Shown here piece after piece: positions 55,234 through 64,000 of a stretch of DNA of 64,000 bases. The notes below the pieces were generated by a model that was given only the letters and a program-made list of their open reading frames with translations, did no database searches and had not been told where the DNA came from. Position 1 is the first letter of the stretch, and every line of letters starts with the position of its first letter. The DNA comes from Rana temporaria (taxonomy: Eukaryota > Chordata > Amphibia > Anura > Ranidae): NCBI RefSeq assembly GCF_905171775.1, contig NC_053494.1, forward strand, positions 46,595,981-46,659,980, written 5' to 3'. The position numbers and the translations under genes were made by a program.

Positions 55234-55954
55234 TTAGGGTAAAGTTATTTGCAACAGGTTATAGTGGTGACTGCCAGTACCACCAATGTACAATATTACA
55301 GGAACTACCTGACCAGACTATCAGTTAAAGTAGAACTATGGATAAAAGTAAATCTTGCATACAGTATATGCTGTAGTGTAGTCTGTCACTCTATAACACG
55401 GCGTCCTATTGATCCAATTAGTACTGTAGATCAATTCTTTAACCAGGAGACAATGCGGTTTGTTCTGTAGTGAAATCTTTGTTGCATTCCCATTCTGTGG
55501 ACATAGTAATTTTAGATGAGTTTTAAGGAACAAACGAATTAAAGCCCAACCACAGTTAAAAAAAAATTAAGCAATTACACCAACAGTTGGTTTTTGGTAA
55601 ATTATTTGAACCATATGAAAAAAGCAGACTGTTGTACAGTGCTTATGGAAAGTATTCACAGCGCTTCACTTTTCCACATTTTGTTATGTTACAGCCTTAT
55701 TCCAAAACTATTTGCCTAAAAATCCCACAATCAATACCCCAGAATGACAACATGAAAGAAGTTTGTTTTGAAATCTTTGCTCAGGTGCATCCTGTTTCCA
55801 CTGATCATCCTTGAGATGTTTCTACTAGAGGTTTCTGATTGTGGAGTCCACTTGTGGTAAATTCAGTTGATTGGGCATGATTTAGAAAGGTCCACACCAC
55901 CTGTTTATATAAGGTCTCATAGTTAACAGTGCATGTCAGAGCACAAACCAAGCC

Positions 55955-56825
55955 ATGAATTCCAATGAATTGTCTGTAGACCTCCGAGACTCGAGGCACA
56001 GATCTAGGAAAGGGTATAGAAACATTTCTGCAGCATCGAAGGTCCTAATGAGCACAGTGTCCTCTATCATCTGTAAGTGGAAGAAGTTTGGAACCACCAT
56101 GACTCTTCCTAGAGAGGGCCAGCTGGTCAAACTGAGCGATTGGGGGAGAAGGACATTAGTCAGGGAGGTGACCAAGAACCCTATAGTCACTCTGATAGAG
56201 CTCCATTGTTTCCCTGTGGAGAGAGGAGAATGTTCCAGAAGAACAACCATCTCTGCAGCACTCCACCAATCAGGCCTGTATGGTAAAGTGCCCAGACGGA
56301 AGCCACTCCTTAGTAAAAGGCACGTGACAGCCCGCCTGGAGTTTTCCAAAAGGCACCTGAAGGACTCTAAGACCATGAGAAACAAAATTCTCTGGTTTGA
56401 TTAAACAAAGTTTGAACTCTTTGGCCTGAATGGCACGTGTCATGTCTGGAAGAAACGAGGCACTGCTCATCACCTGACCAATACTATCCCTACGGTGAAG
56501 CATGCTGGTGGCAGCATCATGCTGGGGGGGGGGGGGGAGTTTTTCAGTGGCAGGAACTGGGAGACTAATCAGGATCAAGGGAAAGATAAATGCAGCAATG
56601 TACATCCTTGATGAAAACCTGCTTCAGAGCACTCTGGACCTCAGACTGGGGCAAAGTTTTTTCTTCCAACAGGACAATGACCAAGATAACCAATGACTGG
56701 ACAACTCTGTGAATGTCCTTGAGTGGCCCAGCCAGAGCCCGGACTTTAACCCGATTGAACATCACTGGAGAGATCTGAAAATGGCTGTGCAAAGAAGAAT
56801 GGGAGAAACTGACCAAAAATAGGTG
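55955..56825 (+). pseudogene. Tc1-like transposase pseudogene
   Basis: The frame gives the N-terminal helix-turn-helix part (SAASKVLMSTVSSIICKWKK, EGQLVKLSDWGRRTLVREV), then KILWFD at the first catalytic Asp. It continues, after breaks, with FFFQQDND (second Asp) and WPSQSPDFNPIEHHW (Glu of DD34E). Right after the first Asp a TAA stands where the family has Glu (56402-56404), and then TKFELFGLNGT follows in frame. A poly-G run near 56526 and further stops break it again. Near 55985 several bases found in related copies are missing. It is clearly inactive. A relative of Tc1 elements widespread in fish and frogs. Confidence 0.85.
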
Positions 56826-56840
56826 TGCCAAGCTTGTAGC

Positions 56841-57859
56841 TAGGGTTGTCCCGATACCGATACCAAGCATTTGCCCAAGTACTTGTACTCGGGCAAATGC
56901 TCCCGATGCTTCACCCCATACATGTACTGTCAGCGGTGATCAGTGCATGGGGAAGTTACAAGTTCCTCTTCTCTCTTCCCCCCCCCCGTGCGCGGCTTTC
57001 AGCTGCTTTAAAATCAGCGGTGATCGGTGCTTGCAACTCCCCCACACACGATCACCGCTGACTGTCCCGTGTCCTCCTCCAACCCCCCTCCGTTTTGCAG
57101 CAGTCTCCCTCCCTTCGTGTCCCCCGCCGTGTTTCTTTCTCCCTTCGTGTCCCCCGTGTTTCTCTTTCCCTCCGTGTATTCCGCCGTGTATCCCACCGTG
57201 TATTCCCTCCGTGTATTCCTCCGTGTATTCCTCCATGTATCCGCCGTGTTTCTCTCTCCTTCCATGCTCCTCCTCCACCCCCTGGAACTGTCAGGATGGA
57301 GAGCGGGGTAGGAGCCGGTAAATCCGGCTCCTTACTGCTCTGAATGGAGAGTCACTGATCACTGACTCTGTCCATTCACATAACTGAAACATTGTAAACT
57401 GTGTGGAGTGGAGAGGAGAGGAGCCGCTGTCTTCTCTGCATTCATTTTCAGTGCAGCTGAGGCTGCTGAGAAAGGAACTGGGGAATCTGTGTCCCTAGTC
57501 CCTTTCTCTGTCTCAAAGGGGAGATGTCATAGGTCTGTAAAGACCCCTGATATCTCACCAAAGCCCCCCAACAGGGCTAAAAAAAATAATAATAATTATT
57601 GAAGAAAATAATAAAAGAAAATAAAAAACACACTGACACGCCCCCCCCCCCCCTTAAAAAAAAAAGCATTATAAATAATTTTTTTTTTTTTTTAATTAAA
57701 AAAAAATTGTTAAAGATAAAAAAAAAAAAACTACTGACACATGTGCCGCTGTCACATGAGATTAAAAAAAAGTATCGGTATTCGGTATCGCCGAGTACTT
57801 GAAAAAAAAGTATCGGTACTTGTACTTGGTCTTAAAAAAGTGGTATCGGGACAACCCTC
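56841..57859. mobile_element. hAT-like element, TAGGGTTGTCCCGATAC ends (copy 2)
   Basis: TAGGGTTGTCCCGATACC and its inverse form the ends. The exact duplication cttgtagc lies at 56833-56840 and 57860-57867. The right 90 bp (agtatcggtattcggtatcg, agtatcggtacttgtact) match copy 1 at 28187. Its own interior holds a 12-bp ccgtgtattcct tandem repeat (57170-57255) and A-rich runs. No transposase. Confidence 0.85.
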
Positions 57860-58015
57860 CTTGTAGCATCATACTCAAAAAGCCTTGTGGCAAAGGTACT
57901 TCAACAAAGTATTGATTTGTTTTTAATTGGCAAAGATTTCAAACAAACTTCTTTCATGCTCTCATTATGGAGTATTGTTTATAGAATTTTGAGTAAAATA
58001 ATGAAAACTGTAAAC

Positions 58016-58348
58016 TTTAGGGATAGGAGCAGGACATAGCAGAAGCTGTGCCGTTGCACTTTGCTTGTGCAGTTCAGGGATCCCTATGTGCAGCTCGGGG
58101 TCAGGATTTCCCTCTAGGATGAGAGGCATATTCTGCGCTCAGCTTACTTTTGCTTCTGGACCTGATATTAGCCATGTGGACCTCGCTTGCGATATTCACA
58201 CCACTGAATAAAAATATCCTAGTTATGAATTACTGGCACTCCCAGGCATTTTGTACTCCTATTACAAGAACATGTCATGTTATGTCTTCACGTCTTTAAA
58301 TGAGAGTTTGATTGCTGCATTACTATTTCTCTCTGAATATGCTTCCAG
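58016..58348 (+). other. ADAP1 intron end
   Basis: Unique sequence leading to the acceptor tctctctgaatatgcttccag that ends at 58348. No transposon. Confidence 0.6.
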
Positions 58349-58495
58349 GCAAGAGAGCCCAAAGCAATTATAAGGATTGAGCATTTAAACGCCACTTTCC
58401 AGCCAGCCAAAATAGGAAACCCGAATGGACTGCAAATCACTTACTTAAGGGATAACAGCACAAGAAATATTTTTGTATATCATGAGGATGGCAAG
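58349..58495 (+). CDS. ADAP1: ADAP1 exon: rest of first PH domain core
   Basis: 147 bp, phase 0 at both ends, coding 49 residues: AREPKAIIRIEHLNATFQPA, KIGNPNGLQITYLRDNST and RNIFVYHEDGK. This continues the preceding exon exactly where the vertebrate ADAP1 protein does (FNxNDA-xEPKA) and covers the middle strands of PH domain 1. The acceptor is cttccag (58348) and the donor gtaaga (58496). In human ADAP1 the next residues are EIVDWFN. No such exon is seen before the window end, so the next intron exceeds 5.5 kb. No stop or frameshift. This part is well conserved and surely functional. Confidence 0.93.
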
Positions 58496-59137
58496 GTAAG
58501 AGGTCATCTTTGAACTGCTGCTAAATTCTAACTGTACAAATCACTTTATAATGACCTGACGTCAATGTTTCCCTCATGCTCCCTCCCGGTGCAGGAGACT
58601 GCAGCTCCAGAGCAGAACATCCAGTTGATCATAGAATTTCTCTGTGTTATAGCTGAAAATCTTAGCAATGTTGCTTAGTTTAATAATCTGTATGTCCCTT
58701 TAGATATGTATTAACCTTCATCTAATACTAAAATAATAGTTTTAGGTAGTAAATTAATGATCGGGAGATTTTTTTTTTTTGCCTTTATGAACGTCATTCT
58801 CAGAAGAAGACTCTATTTTTAGCTGTAGAGTGCTTATGTACAAGGTTGCAGTCCATTGCTCTCTCTTTTTTTTTTTTTTTTAACCTCTTCCTGTTCATCA
58901 AGTTTACCACTCTTCATGACCAGAGCAGGATTTATGTTTCTGACAGTTTTTCTAATATTGAAGGCGGTTGGGCACAGCGAGGCTGGCCAGAAATATGTCT
59001 GTAGGATAAACATATACATTGTGCTTGCCCGAGTAGACATGCTTATGTAAATAGTGCAGGAGGGCGCGGGAAGGATACACAGCAAAGGCTGCCTTATCTC
59101 AGCAGAAAAGTGGTCAGATGTTTTCAAGCTTGTCTAA
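58496..59137 (+). other. ADAP1 intron, next part
   Basis: From donor gtaagaggt onward no exon is found. A T run is near 58869-58882. Otherwise unique. Confidence 0.5.
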
Positions 59138-60126
59138 TTAACCACTTAAGCCCCAGACCATTTTGTTGCTAAATGACCGGGCCACTTTTTGCGATTCGGC
59201 ACTGCGTCGCTTTAACCACTTCAGCCCCCGGACCATTTTGCTGGTCAATGACAGGCCACTTTTTGTGATTCGGCACCGCGTCGCTTTAACTGACAATTGC
59301 GCGGCCGTGCGACGTGGCTCCCAAACAAAATTGGCGTCCTTTTTTTCCCACAAATAGATTTTTTTTTTTGTGGTATTTGATCACCTCTGCAGTTTTTATG
59401 CTATAAACAAAAATAGAGCGACAATTTTGAAAAACAATAAATATTTTTTACTTTTTGCTGTAATATATATCGCCCAAAAATATATAAAAAAACTATTTTT
59501 TTTTTCCTCAGTTTAGGCCGATACGTATTCATCTACTTATTTTTCGTAAAAAAAATCGCAGTAAGCGTTTATTGATTGGTTTGCGCAAAATAGCGTCTAC
59601 AAAATGGGGTTAGTTTATTAATATATATTTTTTTTCTAGTAACGGCGGCGATCTGCGTTTTTTTTTTTTTTTTTTTTTTTTATCGGTACTGTGACCTTAT
59701 GGTGGACACTTCGGACACTTTTGACACATTTTTGGGACCAGTGGCATTTTTATAGCGATCAGTGCTATAAAAATGCATTGATTTACTGTAAAAATGTCAC
59801 TGGCAGGGAAGGGGTTAAGGGGGGTGAGGAAGGGACTGACTAGGGGAAATGACAGATCGCTGTTCATACATTGTATGAACATGCGATCAGTCATTTCTCC
59901 CTCTGACAGGACCGGGAGCTGTGTGTTTAGAACGGAGAGATGTTGTGTTTACTATCTCTCCATGAGACGATTGCGGGTATGCCCGCGGTGATCGTGTCCA
60001 CGGGACCCGCGGGTGGGCTCACGGAGATCGCCCACAACAACCGCTTCTTAAAGGGGATGTATTTATACGTCCTTTTGCCTGCCCGTACCATGCTGCAGAC
60101 TTATATTTGTGTGCGGCCGGCAGCCT
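59138..60126. mobile_element. TTAA element, TTAACCACTT family (copy 5) with duplicated start
   Basis: TTAA is at 59138-59141 followed by CCACTTAAGCCCC. The same terminal 74 bp recur at 59212-59285 (ttaaccacttcagcccccgg). Interior blocks ggtggtatttgatcacctct... wait-free equivalents near 59370 and gtttaggccgatacgtattc match copy 1. The right end has decayed and no AAGTGGTTAA is present near 60126. Limits on that side are approximate. Interval 60127-60230 is unique. Confidence 0.65.
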
Positions 60127-60230
60127 GAATGTGGTCAGCTAGGATGTGCCTGTTCCTGCTATAGAAATGCTATAGAAATGAGAATTTCACCCAGCCTGTC
60201 TGAAAACCAACTCATTAGTTGGCAGTTATC

Positions 60231-60490
60231 TTAAAGGGGTTGTAAAGGTTTTTTTTTTTTTTTTCTAAATAGGTTATTTTAAGCTAGTGCATTGTTGGTT
60301 CACTTACCTCTTCCTTCGATTTCCCTTTTAAATGTTTTTTTCTTTGTCTGAATTTCTCACTTCCTGTTTCTCCTTAGTAAGCTTGCCCCCATCATCCGAG
60401 CCGTTCTGCCTGGGGGTTAGTCAGCCAGAACAGTTTACTGAGGAGGAACAGGATGTGAGAAATTCACACAAAGAAAAAAAACATTCCCCA
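60231..60490. mobile_element. TTAA-type repeat, AGGGGTTGTAAAGG end (partial)
   Basis: TTAA at 60231-60234 then aggggttgtaaaggtttttt. Inside, gaatttctcacttcctgttt pairs with the inverse ggatgtgagaaattc. The right end is missing. Confidence 0.5.
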
Positions 60491-60556
60491 CTGTAATATC
60501 CACATCTCTCTCACTGTAATATCCACATCTCCCCCACTGTAATATCCACATCTCAG
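60489..60556 (+). repeat. Three copies of a 23-bp tandem repeat
   Basis: cactgtaatatccacatctc occurs at a 23-bp period starting at 60490, 60513 and 60536. Confidence 0.8.
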
Positions 60557-61019
60557 ACTGCCCCATACATCAGTCCGCTCACACCCCCCCCCCCCTTCCC
60601 CCACCCTGATGTCCTCAGCCAGCCTTTAATAACTCCACTTGAATGTCCTCAGCAAGTCAGCACACACTTTACTCCTTTCCAGACTAGAGTCCTCACTCCC
60701 TGCAACTTCACCCCCTCCCTCACTTACCTTGCACAGACTGAAGATCACAGGGAGGCACGGCATTTCTCGTATGAGGGCAGGTGTTGCAAGATGGTGATTG
60801 GTTGCTAAGACCGCCCTTCATCCTAGCAGCCAATCACCTTCTTGTTTACCTCCGGCAGCTCCGCCCTCCATCCAGAAATGTCTCGCCTCCCTCTGTCATC
60901 TCTGTGTGAGGATTACAGAGACGGCAGGGGGAAGAAAAGGCTGCTAAATGGCGGTACCGCGGTGGGACGCACAGGAGAGTGAGGCGATCCGAATTCGGCC
61001 CGTGGTCCACCATTTAGTG
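60557..61019. other. Non-coding interval
   Basis: Pyrimidine-rich on the + strand with a poly-C run near 60586-60596. No gene recognised. Confidence 0.4.
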
Positions 61020-61330
61020 CAGTGATCCTTGCTGTCTTCTGGGCTGATCAACTGCCCTTCTGCACAGTAACCACAGGGCAAGAGCACCATTCAGAGACTG
61101 CCTTATATTTTGCTCATAAATATAAGCATTTCTCTGATTGGACAAGGTGGAAGTCATGCTGTCACCACCCCCATCTTGCCACCTTGTACAATCCAAGAAT
61201 GCTTTGAATTCATTGGTAAAATGCTAAGTGTTCTCTAAATGGCACCAGTTCTGAGCAAGTGACGCCCTGTGATTACTATGCAGCACGGCAGGTGTTCGGT
61301 ACAGGATCCAGAAGACAGCAAGGATCACTG
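61020..61330. repeat. MITE-like element, CAGTGATCCTTGCTGTCTTC ends
   Basis: The left cagtgatccttgctgtcttc plus tgg (61020-61042) is perfectly inverted at 61308-61330. No 8-bp duplication was found. Interior unrelated to known coding sequence. Confidence 0.7.
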
Positions 61331-61979
61331 TGGGAACGGTGACTACTGAAGTGATTGGTTTCCACAGGTTAAGCATATGCATACTTACATAGGCCCAAAC
61401 TATACAAACTAATCTGTAGAAAAAAAAATGGAATTTAGTTTTACCACAATTGGTTGTTCCATATTTGGGCCTAAAGAAATAGTCCAGAAAGGGATGTTTC
61501 ACCTTCAACACCAGTTTGTTAGGGGGAAAACAGCAGTGATTTGGCAAGGTTTTCTGTCCTGTCCAACTGCTGTTCAACTGCTGAACTTCTGCCGGCATTG
61601 TCTACAGGTGCCCCACAGATGTTGGGTTGTTACCCAGTTTGGGCAAAAACACCTGAATCAGAAAATGTCTATAAGAACCTTTTATTTAGAAAGTATAAGC
61701 AAAATTTTAAAAGATTACATTTCGGTTATGTATATTCATACACCTATAACAGGTGCGCATCAACTCAAATAAAATCCAAAGAAACAAATTATGTGAATTC
61801 CAAGAGTCAGTGAAACAATCAGCCATCCACCAATCCAGTGTAGGTATCTTGAAAAGTCAACCAAACACATCATGCCCTCTGCCACAGGCAACAATGACCT
61901 CTTACCAAATGAACTGGATCCCCATAACAGAGATCAAACATGCATGTTCATCAATGACCATCCCGGTGATCTGACGATA
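61331..61979. other. Non-coding interval
   Basis: No recognised element. ORFs of 73-114 codons at 61428-61974 show no domain. Confidence 0.35.
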
Positions 61980-62285
61980 TGGTTCTGGCTATCGAGATGG
62001 TTCCTGTAAGGACCGCGCAGGCGCAATCCTTGCCGACAGAAATCTCCGAACCTCGGCCAGCATCCAGGGCGACGTGGAATTTAGAGGAAAGTGGCCAGTC
62101 GGACGGCTCGCTCCGCTCGCTCGGCCTCCTGGCTCTTTTTTTTACATCCTCCATTCCACAGGGATGTTAAGGAACAAGCCTGGATGCCGGCCGAGGTTCG
62201 GAGATTTCCGTCGGTAAGGATTGCGCCTGCGCAGTCCTTACAGGAACCATCTTGATAGGGGAACCTAAACGTCAAGTCACCGGCA
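61980..62285. repeat. GC-rich foldback element
   Basis: The left arm (gatggttcctgtaaggac, cgcgcaggcgcaatcctt, gaaatctccgaacctcggc) is inverted on the right (gccgaggttcggagatttc, aaggattgcgcctgcgcag, gtccttacaggaaccatc). Arms of about 85 bp enclose about 100 bp. CpG-rich. Probably a MITE. Confidence 0.75.
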
Positions 62286-63250
62286 TCCATCAATGGTGAA
62301 AGGACCAAGCCAGCCTCGGGCTCCAAGATTGGAGCAGACAGCTTCCATACTCATAGAGGGGAACGGAGGCCACACATAGTGTAAAACCGTCAAATAATTT
62401 ATTATAAAAAAAAAAAGACCAGTTTTCCAATATGTTTTATAGGTGCAGCTCTGTACACATACTGTTGCACTAAGCGCAAAATAGTTTTTCTTCATTGGTT
62501 ATGTATATTACATAACAAGTGCCCTGCTGCTTATTTTTGTTTCTAGATAACCAAATGAAAGCAAACATTTTTTTCCAAGATTAATCTGATCTGAGAGAAG
62601 GGGGTCTGGGTATGGAAAAAAGTGTGCTGCTCTAGAGCATTGTCGGTGATCACGTGACCAGATAGTACATGGTCTCTTTATCATTACTGTAGGGCAGCTG
62701 TACACCAACGTCATCAGATCACAAACCTTAATGCACATCTGGAAACATACATCCAAAAACAGCCACATTGGTCGATGTTCTGTAAGAGATGTAGTTTTTT
62801 TTTATGATATAGGTATTTAGTACTGTGAGCAGTCAGAAAATGATGAATGATAAGGGGCAGAGGAGAGATTTTTACTACACAGCCTTGCCTAGGCAAAATT
62901 GAGATACCAGGTCATTGCAACATGACAGTGATCGCCACCAGTAGAAAGCTAACGTGTTTCATTTCTAACCCTTTTATTTTGACCTTGGCTGTTTGAAATA
63001 GCCTGATAAAAATTCACAGGAAAGAAATATGCATGCACATCCTGCGGAATAGACACGCACATACTGTACATATGGGTATGTAGATACAGAATTACCATTT
63101 TTAATAACAGAAGTACGGTAAATATACTTGGTCATGGAAGGCCACACCAGTTTGGGCATATGCTTGCTTCCTGACATCATTTTAGGTTTAAAGGAACACA
63201 GGGACTTCCATCTTCACAGAATGCTAGCTGCCAGGCAGGGTCTGAGGTCA
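62286..63250. other. Unique non-coding interval
   Basis: No exon similar to the next part of ADAP1 and no transposon recognised. Confidence 0.4.
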
Positions 63251-63816
63251 GTACTTTCTTGTTAAATTAGTTTATTAAGTTAATAAAGATATATACAATT
63301 AACAATAAATAAATACATTAAATGATAACATTAGTTAGGTATGTGTTAAAAATATGGAGTAAACTTGTACACATTTAAAGATTTGTAAACTTACAAAGCC
63401 ATATTATCGAATAAAGATTGAGGTATATAAGTAATATAAACTGTTACATATTGTAAAAATATCAATATATAATGATATTATTAAATCTAAGTAATTTAGG
63501 TATATATAAAGTAACTATGAAAGAATAGTTAATTGGAAAACCGCTAGTTTTAAGAAAGAACTTAGAAATTTATAACTTTAATTTTGTTATAAGTGATTAT
63601 CAGATATGTATATATTTTGTTACCGTTTTGAGTATAAAATAAAAGGAAAGGACAGAGTACTGAATAAAGAGAGAGAAGAGAAGGAAAATAGAAACAGAGG
63701 GAGAGGAGTCGAGGGTAAGGAGGGTCTCCGGGATATCTACAGTATATTGTAAGAAATTTAAATATAAATACTACTGAAAATAAGTCTTCATGCATTGGCA
63801 CTTAATTTCTTTATTT
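63251..63816 (-). other. AT-rich, possibly 3' UTR of an L1 relic
   Basis: Very A/T-rich on the + strand with a purine-rich stretch (gagagaagagaaggaaaata at 63670) that recalls the 3' UTR of the L1 at 34900-35000. It lies directly downstream, on the - strand, of an L1 ORF2 tail. No clear poly(T) marks its end. Confidence 0.35.
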
Positions 63817-63982
63817 TTAACAGGGTCTCAATAGGGTATTGTCAAGATGTGTAGGAAAAAAACATGTCATCCAGGGATTCCATATTTTCTCAAAGTTATT
63901 TATGGCGTCATTGGTTATGGCTTCTGTTTTTGAGAAGATCATTGCTTGATTAATTCTATTTTTGGTTTCAGAAAACATTAGG
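63817..63982 (-). pseudogene. L1-type ORF2 C-terminal fragment
   Basis: On the - strand from 63982 to the TAA at 63819-63817 the frame is open and reads MFSETKNRINQAMIFSKTEA, then NNFEKIWNPWMTCFFPTH. The aromatic F-x-x-I-W-x-P-W block just before the stop is usual at the end of L1 ORF2 and is parallel to the ending of the ORF2 at 35894 (RFEAIWKGW). Only about 54 residues remain. The upstream part is replaced by a MITE at 63980. Confidence 0.5.
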
Positions 63983-64000
63983 CCCCGTACACACGGTTGG
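63980..64000. mobile_element. Harbinger-like MITE, left end cut by window edge
   Basis: TTA then ggccccgtacacacggttgg, the terminal motif of the family at 5544. The rest lies outside the window. Confidence 0.6.

Larger units (their letters stand above)
54188..55260 (+). repeat. Second telomere-like tract, carrying three insertions
   Basis: Degenerate ggttaggttaggtt, gtgtttaggtta, gtgttagggttt, aaagttaggctt, gtttagagtttatttaggga and ttagggtaaagt stretches together form a G-strand TTAGGG-like tract. They are separated by insertions at 54276-54423, 54502-54864 and 54899-55233. Only one strand sense is present. Confidence 0.55.
55635..58015 (+). mobile_element. Tc1-like transposon split by an hAT, right end missing
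   Basis: The left terminus starts after TA (55635-55636) with cagtgcttatggaaagtatt and cacttttccacattttgtta. The body runs to 56840, is interrupted by the hAT at 56841-57859, and resumes with atcatactcaaaaagccttg to gtattgtttatagaattttg near 57995. The expected right inverted repeat is absent, so the copy could not be excised. It lies in the ADAP1 intron. Confidence 0.85.

Noticed and set aside
57027..57343. Ser/Pro/Cys-rich ORFs of 82-124 codons
   Set aside because: They read the 12-bp tandem repeat inside the hAT and are frame-independent.

Overview
This is a vertebrate nuclear window, most likely from an anuran and probably a ranid frog. The reasons are intron-sized non-coding DNA, two exons of a vertebrate gene, an L1-type LINE, Tc1, hAT and L2 relics, and a dense set of TTAA-flanked and TWA-flanked non-autonomous DNA transposons whose ends I associate with ranid genomes. 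The species assignment comes from memory of repeat families and could not be searched. There is no prokaryotic gene, operon, CRISPR array or tRNA/rRNA gene that I can support.

Host gene. Two exons on the + strand (52204-52316 and 58349-58495) encode consecutive parts of the first PH domain of ADAP1 (ArfGAP with dual PH domains 1, centaurin-alpha-1). Both have proper AG and GT splice sites. The exons that precede and follow them were not found, so most of the window is probably ADAP1 intron or its 5' flank. The last intron runs off the right edge.

Largest mobile element. A 5'-truncated L1-type LINE lies on the - strand (34293-41175) between 15-bp target-site duplications. Its ORF1 is intact and its ORF2 has complete endonuclease and reverse-transcriptase domains. 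ORF2 is broken at the C-terminal zinc-knuckle region by a junction that looks like a deletion. The 3' end carries two poly(A) tracts separated by about 384 bp, which looks like a 3' transduction.

Rest of the window. 1-16 kb holds TTAA, hAT and Harbinger-like MITEs, several nested. 16.3-18.8 kb is the longest repeat-poor interval and has one unrecognised exon-like ORF. 18.8-34 kb is more MITEs, an hAT with a G-rich minisatellite, and Tc1 scraps. 34-41 kb is the L1. 41-47 kb holds a TTAA element, a possible LTR, a minisatellite with two hATs nested in it, and a large palindrome. 48-50.3 kb is a foldback structure with inverted telomere-like tracts and four nested insertions. 50-58 kb is ADAP1 with intronic MITEs and a Tc1 pseudogene split by an hAT. 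58.5-64 kb is intron with TTAA and foldback elements and an L1 ORF2 tail.

The elements are layered rather than cooperating. Many insertions can be read exactly because the target duplications survive, which gives a relative order of events. Unusual structures are the foldback with telomere-like arms, the L1 with two tails, the hAT insertions in tandem-repeat DNA, and a sequence block shared by two unrelated transposon types.
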